From contig NZ_KQ948997.1 in NCBI RefSeq assembly GCF_001514265.1, positions 124,001-188,000 of the forward strand: a DNA stretch of 64,000 nucleotides. The letters are read 5' to 3'. The position numbers and the translations under genes were made by a program. Each line of letters begins with the position of its first letter. Position 1 is the stretch's first letter. The notes under the pieces were generated by a model that ran no database searches, had not been told where the DNA came from, and was given only the letters and a program-made list of their open reading frames with translations. This DNA comes from Streptomyces resistomycificus. GTDB lineage: Bacteria > Actinomycetota > Actinomycetes > Streptomycetales > Streptomycetaceae. Positions 17,249-25,946 of the stretch are shown here, one piece after another.

Positions 17249-18384
17249 GAGGCCACCTCCGCGCCGTCGTCCGCCGCCAGGGCGAAAGCCGTCGTCTCGT
17301 CCCGTACGGGGCCTTCGCCGGGTGCGGGGGCCCTGCCCGGTACCGGGCCCTCGCCCGCCACGAACCCCATCGTCCCCCACCTCCCGTCCTCTCCCGGCGT
17401 CAGCAACTCCGCCACGTCCAGGACGTGGTGGCCCGCCATCGAGGGCAGGCAGCTGCCGCGGGCGGGGCCGATGGCAGCCGCCCAGTCCGCCGGGATCGCG
17501 GAGGCGCCCTGGGTCGCGCCGGCCAGGGCCCCGGCCACCGCCGCCGTGGTGTCGGCGTCGCGGCCCATGTTGACGGCGGTGAGGACCGCGTGGACGAAGT
17601 CGCCGTCGGCGGCCGCGTAGGCGCCGAACGCGAGGGCGACGGCCTCGGGGGCGAGGTCGGTCCACGGGTAGCCGCCGATGACGACGGCCGACCGGACCGC
17701 CCGCTCGCCGCGGTGGGCCACGGCGACCGCGCGGCGCAGGGAACGGGCCGTCCACGAGTCGTCGGGGACGACCGCCAGGGCCGAGGCGACCACCGCGACG
17801 GTGGGGGCGCCCGCCATCGCCGCCGCCACGCCCGCGGCCACCGCCTGTCCGCCGTAGATGCCCTCGCCGTCATGGCTCACCGAGCCGTCGATCGCCACCA
17901 GACGGGCGGCCTCGGCGGGGCGGCCGGACGCGAAGACGCCGAAGGGGGCCGCGCGCATCGCCAGGCCGTCGCTCCAGGCGTGCCGGTGCTGGGCGGAGAT
18001 GGGGGCCGCGAGGCCGCGACGCAGGTTCTCCAGCGTGCCGCGCTCGCTGAAGCCCGCGCCCCGGAAGGGGCCTTCGTCCCGGTCCGCGATCCACTGGTGC
18101 CAGGCCGCCTCGACATGGGCCGGGGTGAGGGCGGAGCCGTGCCGGGCCAGCAGGAGGCCCGAGAAGATCGCGTACTCGGTGTCGTCCGTGCCGGAGGGCT
18201 TGTCGGCGACGTAACCGGTGATACGGCCCCAGCGGGCGCGGATCTCGGAGGGCTTCATGTTCTCGGCCGGGGCCCCGAGGGCGTCACCCACCGCCAGGCC
18301 GAGCAGGGCGCCGCGGGCCCGCTCGCGTAGTTCGGCGGCGTCCCCGGGCGCCGGGACCGAGGGAATGCAGGCGATCGATGCCAT
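17245..18384 (-). CDS. ADP-ribosylglycohydrolase family protein, first gene of the operon
   Basis: 379 residues. The catalytic motifs are complete: LLGLAVGDALGAPAEN near residue 30, KPSGTDDTEYAIF near 65, and NMGRDADTTAAVAGALAGA near 280. The C-terminal 60 residues are low-complexity and acidic. GGAGGAGAGG stands just before ATG 18384. It opens the seven-gene minus-strand operon that ends with citE. The true substrate (protein, nucleic acid or small N-riboside) cannot be told from the sequence. Confidence 0.87.
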   Translation of the reverse strand: MASIACIPSVPAPGDAAELRERARGALLGLAVGDALGAPAENMKPSEIRARWGRITGYVADKPSGTDDTEYAIFSGLLLARHGSALTPAHVEAAWHQWIADRDEGPFRGAGFSERGTLENLRRGLAAPISAQHRHAWSDGLAMRAAPFGVFASGRPAEAARLVAIDGSVSHDGEGIYGGQAVAAGVAAAMAGAPTVAVVASALAVVPDDSWTARSLRRAVAVAHRGERAVRSAVVIGGYPWTDLAPEAVALAFGAYAAADGDFVHAVLTAVNMGRDADTTAAVAGALAGATQGASAIPADWAAAIGPARGSCLPSMAGHHVLDVAELLTPGEDGRWGTMGFVAGEGPVPGRAPAPGEGPVRDETTAFALAADDGAEVAS

Positions 18385-18653
18385 ACGCGGCCTCTCCTCC
18401 GGGGGCTGCGCAGGGGGCGGAGCCCTTTGCGGATGTGTCCCACCGGAGGGGTTCGCCAGTGCCTCGCGGCCCGCAGCATCACCCGGTCGACATCTGTGCG
18501 GGATGCCGATCGAATGAGCGTCCGAAGGTAAAGCCGCAGGTTAGCGGAGCCTTTCCTTGCTGGCGAGCGGGAATGCGGCGACGTAGTGTGGTCGTTGTCG
18601 AAAAGTAGAAGAAGTCCAAAGAAGTGTTCCGAACAAGCAATCTGGGGGACCGT
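18385..18653. other. Divergent intergenic region between the glycohydrolase operon and the metal transporter
   Basis: 269 bases without a gene. It holds the ribosome site of the minus-strand operon, a candidate iron box at 18536-18554, a TAGTGT -10-like hexamer at 18584-18589 for the plus-strand gene and an unusually A-rich leader (about 18598-18640). Confidence 0.6.
18536..18554. promoter_or_regulatory. Candidate DmdR/DtxR iron box
   Basis: GCAGGTTAGCGGAGCCTTT matches the DtxR-family consensus TTAGGTTAGGCTAACCTAA at 11 of 19 positions, with AGGTTAG and CCT in the right register. It lies about 30-50 bases upstream of a TAGTGT -10-like hexamer and in front of a VIT1/CCC1-type transporter. The match is moderate. 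Confidence 0.35.
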
Positions 18654-19385
18654 ATGGCCATCATCGAGACCGAGGCGCCACTGCACGACGCGCACCGGGA
18701 CAACCACACGCACCGCGATGTGAACGGCGGCTGGCTGCGCCCCGCGGTGTTCGGGGCGATGGACGGCCTGGTCTCCAACCTCGCGCTGATGACCGGCGTC
18801 GCGGGCGGCTCGGTGGGTCAGCAGACCATTGTCATCACCGGACTCGCCGGCCTCGCGGCCGGCGCCTTCTCCATGGCCGCCGGCGAGTACACCTCCGTCG
18901 CCTCGCAGCGCGAGCTGGTCGAGGCGGAGCTGGACGTGGAGCGCCGCGAGCTGAGGAAGCACCCGCAGGACGAGGAGGCCGAGCTCGCCGCCCTGTACGA
19001 GGGGCGTGGTGTCGAACCCGGGCTGGCCCGGGAGGTGGCCCGGCAGCTCTCGCGCGATCCCGAGCAGGCGCTGGAGATACACGCCCGCGAGGAGCTCGGC
19101 ATCGACCCCGGTGACCTGCCTTCGCCGCTGGTCGCCGCCGTCTCCTCCTTCGGGGCGTTCGCGCTGGGCGCCCTGCTTCCCGTACTGCCGTACCTCCTCG
19201 GCGCCACCACGCTGTGGCCCGCCGTACTGCTCGCGTTCGTCGGGCTGTTCGCGTGCGGTGCGGTCGTGGCCAAGGTGACGGCACGGACCTGGTGGTTCAG
19301 CGGGCTGCGGCAGCTCGCTCTGGGAGGTGCGGCGGCCGGTGTGACGTACGCCCTGGGCAGTTTGTTCGGAACGGCCGTAGGATAG
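18654..19385 (+). CDS. VIT1/CCC1-family iron/manganese transporter
   Basis: 243 residues. An N-terminal His-rich hydrophilic stretch (HDAHRDNHTHRD) precedes PAVFGAMDGLVSNLALMTGVAGG, the first-helix signature of the family with its Asp. AAGAFSMAAGEYTSVASQRE is the second signature. The central soluble metal-binding region is Glu-rich, and two or three more helices follow. Members move Fe2+ or Mn2+ out of the cytosol. ATG 18654 has GGGGGA 5 bases upstream. A candidate iron box upstream would fit iron-dependent control. Confidence 0.88.
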   Translation: MAIIETEAPLHDAHRDNHTHRDVNGGWLRPAVFGAMDGLVSNLALMTGVAGGSVGQQTIVITGLAGLAAGAFSMAAGEYTSVASQRELVEAELDVERRELRKHPQDEEAELAALYEGRGVEPGLAREVARQLSRDPEQALEIHAREELGIDPGDLPSPLVAAVSSFGAFALGALLPVLPYLLGATTLWPAVLLAFVGLFACGAVVAKVTARTWWFSGLRQLALGGAAAGVTYALGSLFGTAVG

Positions 19386-19397
19386 GTCGGCTGCAAG

Positions 19398-19417
19398 TTA
19401 TGCGATGGGCCGCATAA
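19398..19417. terminator. Palindrome after the metal transporter gene
   Basis: TTATGCG at 19398-19404 pairs with CGCATAA at 19411-19417 around a 6-base loop, 13 bases after the stop codon. It could be a weak terminator. Its AT content is unusual for this genome, so an operator is also possible. Confidence 0.4.
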
Positions 19418-19665
19418 GTAGCCGTTACTCGCTGGTTTCGAATGCTTAACCACCGGGCATGAGCCGTAAGCGCTGCGGGCAACGACGCCTGCGGCGCACT
19501 CGCGGAGAGGGCGACGGTGCCCACTGCGCCCCCTGGACCCGACGGACACTGATCTGTCCCGTTCGGTCCCACATACTTCAAGCCACGTGCGCGATACCCC
19601 CGTCGCACCCCGTGGCGTCCGCATGCTGGAACGGAGTATCCGGTTCCCGAGATCCGCTCCATCAT

Positions 19666-19703
19666 GTAACCTGCACGAAATTTTGCACTCACGCAGAGGG
19701 CCA
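19666..19703 (+). promoter_or_regulatory. Candidate GlnR binding site upstream of gltB
   Basis: GlnR boxes follow gTnAC-n6-GaAAc repeated. Here GTAAC (19666-19670), n6, GAAAT (19677-19681), n6, CTCAC (19688-19692), n6 and GGCCA (19699-19703) keep exact spacing. The first three half-sites match at 4-5 of 5 positions and the fourth is poor. It lies 53 bases before the gltB ATG. Nitrogen control of glutamate synthase would make sense, but the site is unproven. Confidence 0.4.
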
Positions 19704-19755
19704 ACGTCGTCCCTCGGCAATCTGCATATGCCACTTGACGACGACGGGAGAGCCG

Positions 19756-22700
19756 ATGCGTACGCCGCGCCAGCCGTCCCAGCACTCCACGAATGGCCAG
19801 AAGTGGTCCTTCATGGATGCTCGCCCTGCTGCGCAGGGTATGTACGACCCCCGCAACGAGCGCGACGCCTGTGGCGTCGGATTCGTGGCCACCCTCACCG
19901 GCGAGGCGAGCCATGCGCTGGTCGAGCAGGCGCTCACCGTTCTGCGCAACCTGGAGCACCGCGGCGCCACCGGCTCCGAGCCCGACTCGGGCGACGGCGC
20001 GGGCATCCTGTCCCAGGTGCCGGACACCTTCTTCCGTGAGGTGGCCCCCTTCGAGCTGCCCGCGGCCGGTGCGTACGCGGTCGGAACCGCCTTCCTGCCG
20101 GAGGACGACACCAAGGACGCCGTCTCGCAGATCGAGACGATCGCCGCTCAGGAGGGCCTGACCGTCCTCGGCTGGCGCGACGTCCCGGTCGCCCCCGAAC
20201 TGCTGGGTGCCACCGCGCGTTCGACGATGCCCGCCTTCCGGCAGGTCTTCGTCGCCGACGGCGCCTCGGAGGGCATCGCCCTCGACCGCAAGGCCTTCGT
20301 GCTGCGCAAGCGCGCCGAGCGCGAGGCCGGCGTCTACTTCCCGTCGCTGTCCGCGCGGACGATCGTCTACAAGGGCATGCTGACCACCGGCCAGCTGGAG
20401 CCCTTCTTCCCGGACCTGTCCGACCGCCGCTTCGCCTCCGCGATCGCGCTCGTGCACTCCCGGTTCTCCACGAACACCTTCCCGAGCTGGCCGCTCGCGC
20501 ACCCCTACCGCTTCGTCGCGCACAACGGTGAGATCAACACCGTCAAGGGCAACCGCAACTGGATGGCCGCCCGCGAGTCCCAGCTGGTCTCCGACCTGTT
20601 CGGCACCGACGAGAAGGCCATCGACCGGGTCTTCCCGATCTGTACGCCGGACGCCTCCGACTCGGCGTCCTTCGACGAGGTCCTCGAACTCCTGCACCTG
20701 GGCGGCCGTTCGCTGCCGCACTCCGTGCTGATGATGATCCCGGAGGCGTGGGAGAACCACGACTCCATGGACCCGACCCGGCGCGCCTTCTACCAGTTCC
20801 ACTCCAACCTGATGGAGCCCTGGGACGGCCCGGCCTGTGTCACCTTCACCGACGGCAAGCAGGTCGGCGCGGTTCTCGACCGCAACGGTCTGCGCCCCGG
20901 CCGCTACTGGGTCACCGACGACGGCCTCGTCGTCCTCGGCTCCGAGGTCGGCGTCCTCGACATCGACCCGGCCAAGGTCGTCCGCAAGGGCCGCCTCCAG
21001 CCCGGCCGCATGTTCCTCGTGGACACCGTCGAGCACCGCATCGTCGAGGACGACGAGATCAAGGCCCAGCTCGCCGCGGAGAACCCGTACGCGGAGTGGC
21101 TGGAGGCCGGCGAGATCGAGCTGTCCGACCTGCCCGAGCGTGAGCACATCGTGCACACGCACGCCTCGGTCACCCGCCGCCAGCAGACCTTCGGTTACAC
21201 CGAGGAGGAGCTGCGCGTCCTCCTCGCGCCGATGGCCAAGGCCGGTGCCGAGCCGATCGGTTCGATGGGCACCGACTCGCCGATCGCCGCGCTGAGCGAG
21301 CGCCCGCGCCTGCTCTTCGACTACTTCACCCAGCTGTTCGCGCAGGTCACCAACCCGCCGCTGGACGCGATCCGCGAGGAGCTCGTCACCTCGCTGCGCT
21401 CCTCGCTGGGCCCGCAGGGCAACCTGCTGGACCCGACGGCCGCCTCCTGCCGCAGCGTCGTCCTGCCCTTCCCGGTCATCGACAACGACGAGCTGGCCAA
21501 GCTCATCCACATCAACGCCGACGGCGACATGCCCGGCATGAAGGCCGCGACCCTCTCCGGCCTGTTCCGGGTGAGCGGCGGCGGTGACGCCCTCGCCGCG
21601 CGCATCGAGGAGATCTGCGCCGAGGCCGACGCCGCCATCGACAACGGCGCCCGGCTGATCGTCCTCTCCGACCGCCACTCGGACGCCGAGCACGCGCCGA
21701 TCCCGTCGCTGCTGCTCACCGCGGCCGTCCACCACCACCTCATCCGCACCAAGCAGCGCACCCAGGTGGGCCTGCTGGTCGAGGCCGGTGACGTCCGCGA
21801 GGTCCACCACGTCGCCCTGCTGATCGGCTTCGGCGCCGCGGCCGTGAACCCGTACCTGGCGATGGAGTCCGTCGAGGACCTCGTCCGCGCCGGCACCTTC
21901 CTGCCGGGCATCGAGGCCGAGCAGGCCATCCGCAACCTGATCTACGCCCTCGGCAAGGGCGTCCTCAAGGTCATGTCCAAGATGGGCATCTCGACCGTCG
22001 CCTCCTACCGAGGCGCCCAGGTCTTCGAGGCCGTCGGTCTCGACCAGGCCTTCGTGGACAAGTACTTCAACGGCACCGCCACCAAGATCGGCGGCGTCGG
22101 CATCGACGTCGTCGCCAAGGAGGTCGCCGCCCGCCACGCGAAGGCGTACCCGGCCAGCGGCATCGCGCCCGCCCACCGCGCCCTCGACATAGGCGGCGAG
22201 TACCAGTGGCGCCGCGAGGGCGAGCCGCACCTGTTCGACCCGGAGACGGTCTTCCGCCTGCAGCACTCCACCCGCAGCGGCCGGTACGACATCTTCAAGA
22301 AGTACACGGAGCGGGTGAACGAGCAGTCCGAGCGCCTGATGACGCTGCGCGGCCTGTTCGGCTTCAAGTCCGGCGACCGTCAGCCGATCTCCATCGACGA
22401 GGTCGAGCCGGCCTCCGAGATCGTCAAGCGGTTCTCGACCGGCGCCATGTCGTACGGCTCGATCTCCCGCGAGGCGCACGAGACGCTCGCCATCGCCATG
22501 AACCAGCTGGGCGGCAAGTCCAACACCGGTGAGGGCGGCGAGGACGCGGACCGTCTGTACGACCCGGCCCGCCGGTCCAGCATCAAGCAGGTCGCCTCCG
22601 GCCGCTTCGGTGTGACCTCCGAGTACCTGGTCAACGCGGACGACATCCAGATCAAGATGGCCCAGGGCGCCAAGCCCGGCGAGGGCGGCCAGCTGCCCGG

Positions 22701-24357
22701 CCACAAGGTGTACCCGTGGGTCGCCAAGACCCGTCACTCCACCCCGGGTGTCGGTCTGATCTCCCCGCCGCCGCACCACGACATCTACTCCATCGAGGAC
22801 CTGGCCCAGCTGATCCACGACCTGAAGAACGCGAACCCGCAGGCGCGGATTCACGTGAAGCTGGTCTCCGAGGTCGGCGTCGGCACGGTCGCGGCCGGTG
22901 TGTCCAAGGCGCACGCGGACGTCGTCCTGATCTCCGGTCACGACGGTGGTACGGGTGCCTCGCCCCTGACCTCCCTGAAGCACGCGGGCGGCCCCTGGGA
23001 GCTCGGTCTCGCCGAGACCCAGCAGACCCTGCTGCTCAACGGCCTGCGCGACCGCATCGTCGTGCAGACCGACGGTCAGCTCAAGACCGGCCGTGACGTC
23101 GTCATCGCCGCGCTGCTGGGCGCCGAGGAGTTCGGTTTCGCGACCGCCCCGCTCGTCGTCTCCGGCTGCGTCATGATGCGCGTCTGCCACCTGGACACCT
23201 GCCCGGTCGGCATCGCCACCCAGAACCCGACCCTCCGGGACCGGTTCTCCGGCAAGGCCGAGTACGTCGTGAACTTCTTCCAGTTCATCGCCGAGGAGGT
23301 CCGCGAGATCCTCGCCGAGCTGGGCTTCCGCTCCATCGAGGAGGCCGTCGGCCACGCCGAGACCCTCGACGTGACCCGCGCGGTCGACCACTGGAAGGCC
23401 CAGGGCCTGAACCTGGAGCCGCTGTTCTACGTGCCCGAGCTGCCCGAGGGCGCCGTGCGCCACCAGCTGATCGAGCAGGACCACGGCCTGGAGAAGGCGC
23501 TCGACAACGAGCTGATCAAGCTCGCCGCCGACGCCCTGGCCGCGGACTCCGCGACCGGAGCCCAGCCGGTGCGCGCCCAGGTCAAGGTCCGCAACATCAA
23601 CCGCACGGTCGGCACCATGCTCGGCCACGAGGTGACCAAGAAGTTCGGTGGCGCGGGCCTGCCCGACGACACCATCGACATCACCTTCACCGGCAGCGCC
23701 GGCCAGTCCTTCGGCGCCTTCCTGCCGCGCGGTGTCACGCTGCGCCTGGAGGGCGACGCCAACGACTACGTCGGCAAGGGGCTCTCGGGCGGCCGTGTGA
23801 TCGTGCGTCCGGACCGGGGCGCCGACCACCTCGCCGAGTACTCGACGATCGCGGGCAACACCATCGCCTACGGCGCGACCGGCGGCGAGCTGTTCCTGCG
23901 CGGCCGGACCGGTGAGCGCTTCTGCGTCCGCAACTCCGGTGCGCTGGTGGTCTCGGAGGGCGTGGGCGACCACGGCTGCGAGTACATGACCGGCGGTCAC
24001 GCGGTGGTCCTCGGCGAGACCGGCCGCAACTTCGCGGCCGGCATGTCCGGAGGCGTCGCCTACGTCATCGACCTGAACCGCGACAACGTCAACGTGGGCA
24101 ACGTCGACGCCGTCGAGGAACTGGACGACACCGACAAGCAGTGGCTGCACGACGTGGTGCGCCGCCACGCCGAGGAGACCGGTTCGACGGTCGCCGAGAA
24201 GCTGCTCGCCGAGTGGCCCGCCTCCGTGGAGCGTTTCAGCAAGATCATCCCCAGCACGTACAAGGCAGTGCTCGCCGCCAAGGTCGCCGCCGAGCAGGCC
24301 GGTCTCTCCGAGACCGAGATCACCGAGAAGATGATGGAGGCGGCGATCAATGGCTGA
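19756..24357 (+). CDS. gltB: Glutamate synthase large subunit
   Basis: 1533 residues. It makes two glutamates from glutamine and 2-oxoglutarate with GltD. A class II amidotransferase domain starts at Cys39 (RDACGVGF) after a propeptide that is presumably removed. The central and FMN-binding synthase domains carry SYGSISREAHETLA, GGKSNTGEGGED and SGHDGGTGASPL. The 3Fe-4S cluster ligands are Cys1138, Cys1144 and Cys1149 (CVMMRVCHLDTC). The C-terminal GXGXG beta-helix domain is present. ATG 19756 follows GGGAGAG; an ATG at 19813 is an alternative. It overlaps gltD by 8 bases. Confidence 0.97.
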   Translation: MRTPRQPSQHSTNGQKWSFMDARPAAQGMYDPRNERDACGVGFVATLTGEASHALVEQALTVLRNLEHRGATGSEPDSGDGAGILSQVPDTFFREVAPFELPAAGAYAVGTAFLPEDDTKDAVSQIETIAAQEGLTVLGWRDVPVAPELLGATARSTMPAFRQVFVADGASEGIALDRKAFVLRKRAEREAGVYFPSLSARTIVYKGMLTTGQLEPFFPDLSDRRFASAIALVHSRFSTNTFPSWPLAHPYRFVAHNGEINTVKGNRNWMAARESQLVSDLFGTDEKAIDRVFPICTPDASDSASFDEVLELLHLGGRSLPHSVLMMIPEAWENHDSMDPTRRAFYQFHSNLMEPWDGPACVTFTDGKQVGAVLDRNGLRPGRYWVTDDGLVVLGSEVGVLDIDPAKVVRKGRLQPGRMFLVDTVEHRIVEDDEIKAQLAAENPYAEWLEAGEIELSDLPEREHIVHTHASVTRRQQTFGYTEEELRVLLAPMAKAGAEPIGSMGTDSPIAALSERPRLLFDYFTQLFAQVTNPPLDAIREELVTSLRSSLGPQGNLLDPTAASCRSVVLPFPVIDNDELAKLIHINADGDMPGMKAATLSGLFRVSGGGDALAARIEEICAEADAAIDNGARLIVLSDRHSDAEHAPIPSLLLTAAVHHHLIRTKQRTQVGLLVEAGDVREVHHVALLIGFGAAAVNPYLAMESVEDLVRAGTFLPGIEAEQAIRNLIYALGKGVLKVMSKMGISTVASYRGAQVFEAVGLDQAFVDKYFNGTATKIGGVGIDVVAKEVAARHAKAYPASGIAPAHRALDIGGEYQWRREGEPHLFDPETVFRLQHSTRSGRYDIFKKYTERVNEQSERLMTLRGLFGFKSGDRQPISIDEVEPASEIVKRFSTGAMSYGSISREAHETLAIAMNQLGGKSNTGEGGEDADRLYDPARRSSIKQVASGRFGVTSEYLVNADDIQIKMAQGAKPGEGGQLPGHKVYPWVAKTRHSTPGVGLISPPPHHDIYSIEDLAQLIHDLKNANPQARIHVKLVSEVGVGTVAAGVSKAHADVVLISGHDGGTGASPLTSLKHAGGPWELGLAETQQTLLLNGLRDRIVVQTDGQLKTGRDVVIAALLGAEEFGFATAPLVVSGCVMMRVCHLDTCPVGIATQNPTLRDRFSGKAEYVVNFFQFIAEEVREILAELGFRSIEEAVGHAETLDVTRAVDHWKAQGLNLEPLFYVPELPEGAVRHQLIEQDHGLEKALDNELIKLAADALAADSATGAQPVRAQVKVRNINRTVGTMLGHEVTKKFGGAGLPDDTIDITFTGSAGQSFGAFLPRGVTLRLEGDANDYVGKGLSGGRVIVRPDRGADHLAEYSTIAGNTIAYGATGGELFLRGRTGERFCVRNSGALVVSEGVGDHGCEYMTGGHAVVLGETGRNFAAGMSGGVAYVIDLNRDNVNVGNVDAVEELDDTDKQWLHDVVRRHAEETGSTVAEKLLAEWPASVERFSKIIPSTYKAVLAAKVAAEQAGLSETEITEKMMEAAING

Positions 24358-25813
24358 CCCGAAGGGCTTTTTGAACCACGGCCGTGAGGTCGCCAAGTCC
24401 CGCCCCGTCGACGTACGCCTGAAGGACTGGAACGAGGTCTACGTCCCCGGCTCGCTGCTGCCGATCATCAGCAAGCAGGCCAGCCGGTGCATGGACTGCG
24501 GCATCCCGTTCTGTCACAACGGCTGTCCGCTGGGGAACCTCATCCCCGAGTGGAACGACTACGCCTACCGCGAGGACTGGGCGGCCGCGTCGGAGCGTCT
24601 GCACGCGACGAACAACTTCCCGGAGTTCACGGGCCGGCTGTGCCCGGCCCCGTGCGAGTCGGCGTGTGTGCTGGGCATCAACCAGCCCGCGGTCACCATC
24701 AAGAACGTCGAGGTCTCGATCATCGACAAGGCGTGGGAGACCGGTGACGTCGCCCCGCAGGCGCCCGAGCGGCTGTCGGGCAAGACGGTCGCGGTCATCG
24801 GGTCCGGCCCCGCCGGTCTCGCCGCCGCCCAGCAGCTGACCCGGGCCGGCCACACCGTCGCCGTCTACGAGCGCGCGGACCGCATCGGAGGCCTCCTCCG
24901 GTACGGCATCCCCGAGTTCAAGATGGAGAAGCGGCACATCAACCGCCGTATCGAGCAGATGCGCGCGGAGGGCACCCGCTTCCGCACCGGCATCGAGATC
25001 GGCCGCGACCTCAAGGCGACGGACCTGCGCAAGCGGTACGACGCGGTCGTCATCGCCGCCGGTGCCACCACCGCGCGTGACCTTCCGGTCCCGGGCCGCG
25101 AGCTGACCGGCATCTACCAGGCCATGGAGTACCTGCCCCTGGCCAACAAGGTGCAGGAGGGCGACTACGTGGCGCCGCCCATCACGGCCGAGGGCAAGCA
25201 CGTCGTGGTCATCGGCGGTGGCGACACCGGCGCGGACTGCGTGGGCACCGCCCACCGCCAGGGCGCGGCCTCCGTCACGCAGCTGGAGATCATGCCCCGG
25301 CCCAACGAGGACCGGAACCCCGTCTCCCAGCCGTGGCCGACCTTCCCGATGCTGTACAAGGTCACCTCGGCGCACGAGGAGGGTGGCGACCGGGTCTACT
25401 CCGTCTCGACGACCCACTTCGAGGGCGACGAGGACGGCAACGTCCAGTGGCTGCACCTCACCGAGGTGGAGTTCGTCGACGGCAAGCTGACCCAGAAGCC
25501 GGGCACGGAGCGCAAGATCCCCGCCCAGCTGGTCACCCTCGCCATGGGCTTCACCGGCACCGACCGCGAGAACGGCCTGGTCGAGCAGTTCGGCCTGGAG
25601 CTCGACGAGCGCGGCAACATCGCCCGCGACGCCGACTTCCAGACCAACGTTCCGGGCGTGTACGTCGCCGGTGACGCCGGCCGCGGCCAGTCGCTCATCG
25701 TGTGGGCGATCGCCGAGGGCCGCTCGGCCGCCAAGGGCGTCGACCGCTTCCTGACCGGCGCCAGCGAGCTGCCGGCCCCGATCCGTCCGACGGACCGCTC
25801 CCTGATGGTCTGA
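24350..25813 (+). CDS. gltD: Glutamate synthase small subunit
   Basis: 487 residues. It feeds NADPH electrons to GltB. The N-terminal ferredoxin-like domain has two cysteine clusters: Cys47, Cys50, Cys55 and Cys59 in RCMDCGIPFCHNGCP, and Cys98, Cys102 and Cys106 in CPAPCESAC. The FAD site is VIGSGPAGLAAAQQL (about 145) and the NADPH site VVVIGGGDTGADC (about 285). GVYVAGDAGRGQSLIVWAI closes the FAD domain. Its ATG lies within the last codons of gltB, so the subunits are coupled. Confidence 0.97.
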   Translation: MADPKGFLNHGREVAKSRPVDVRLKDWNEVYVPGSLLPIISKQASRCMDCGIPFCHNGCPLGNLIPEWNDYAYREDWAAASERLHATNNFPEFTGRLCPAPCESACVLGINQPAVTIKNVEVSIIDKAWETGDVAPQAPERLSGKTVAVIGSGPAGLAAAQQLTRAGHTVAVYERADRIGGLLRYGIPEFKMEKRHINRRIEQMRAEGTRFRTGIEIGRDLKATDLRKRYDAVVIAAGATTARDLPVPGRELTGIYQAMEYLPLANKVQEGDYVAPPITAEGKHVVVIGGGDTGADCVGTAHRQGAASVTQLEIMPRPNEDRNPVSQPWPTFPMLYKVTSAHEEGGDRVYSVSTTHFEGDEDGNVQWLHLTEVEFVDGKLTQKPGTERKIPAQLVTLAMGFTGTDRENGLVEQFGLELDERGNIARDADFQTNVPGVYVAGDAGRGQSLIVWAIAEGRSAAKGVDRFLTGASELPAPIRPTDRSLMV

Positions 25814-25872
25814 CATCGAAGGATCCACCGCGGGTCCCCGCACACGTCCCGTACAAAGGCGTACGGAACACA

Positions 25873-25921
25873 GACGGCGCCTGCCCCTTGTCCCCGACCG
25901 GACGAACGGGCAGGCGCCGTC
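25873..25921 (+). terminator. Terminator after gltD
   Basis: A 14-bp perfect stem (GACGGCGCCTGCCC at 25873-25886 with 25908-25921) spans a 21-base loop. It ends 25 bases before the next gene. Confidence 0.75.
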
Positions 25922-25946
25922 GCATGGGTGTGGGAGGGTGACGCCC

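Larger units (their letters stand above)
19386..19755. other. Long intergenic region upstream of gltB
   Basis: 370 bases. It contains the TTATGCG palindrome at its left end and a GlnR-like array at 19666-19703. The gltB frame stays open upstream to 19459, but those codons show no protein-like pattern and a good start exists at 19756, so I see no further gene here. Confidence 0.55.

Noticed and set aside
19297..24396. A 1699-codon open frame on the minus strand across gltB
   Set aside because: It is a mirror of gltB's GC-rich third positions; its composition (runs of Gly, Val, Asp and Arg) shows no fold motifs, and the plus-strand product is unmistakable.
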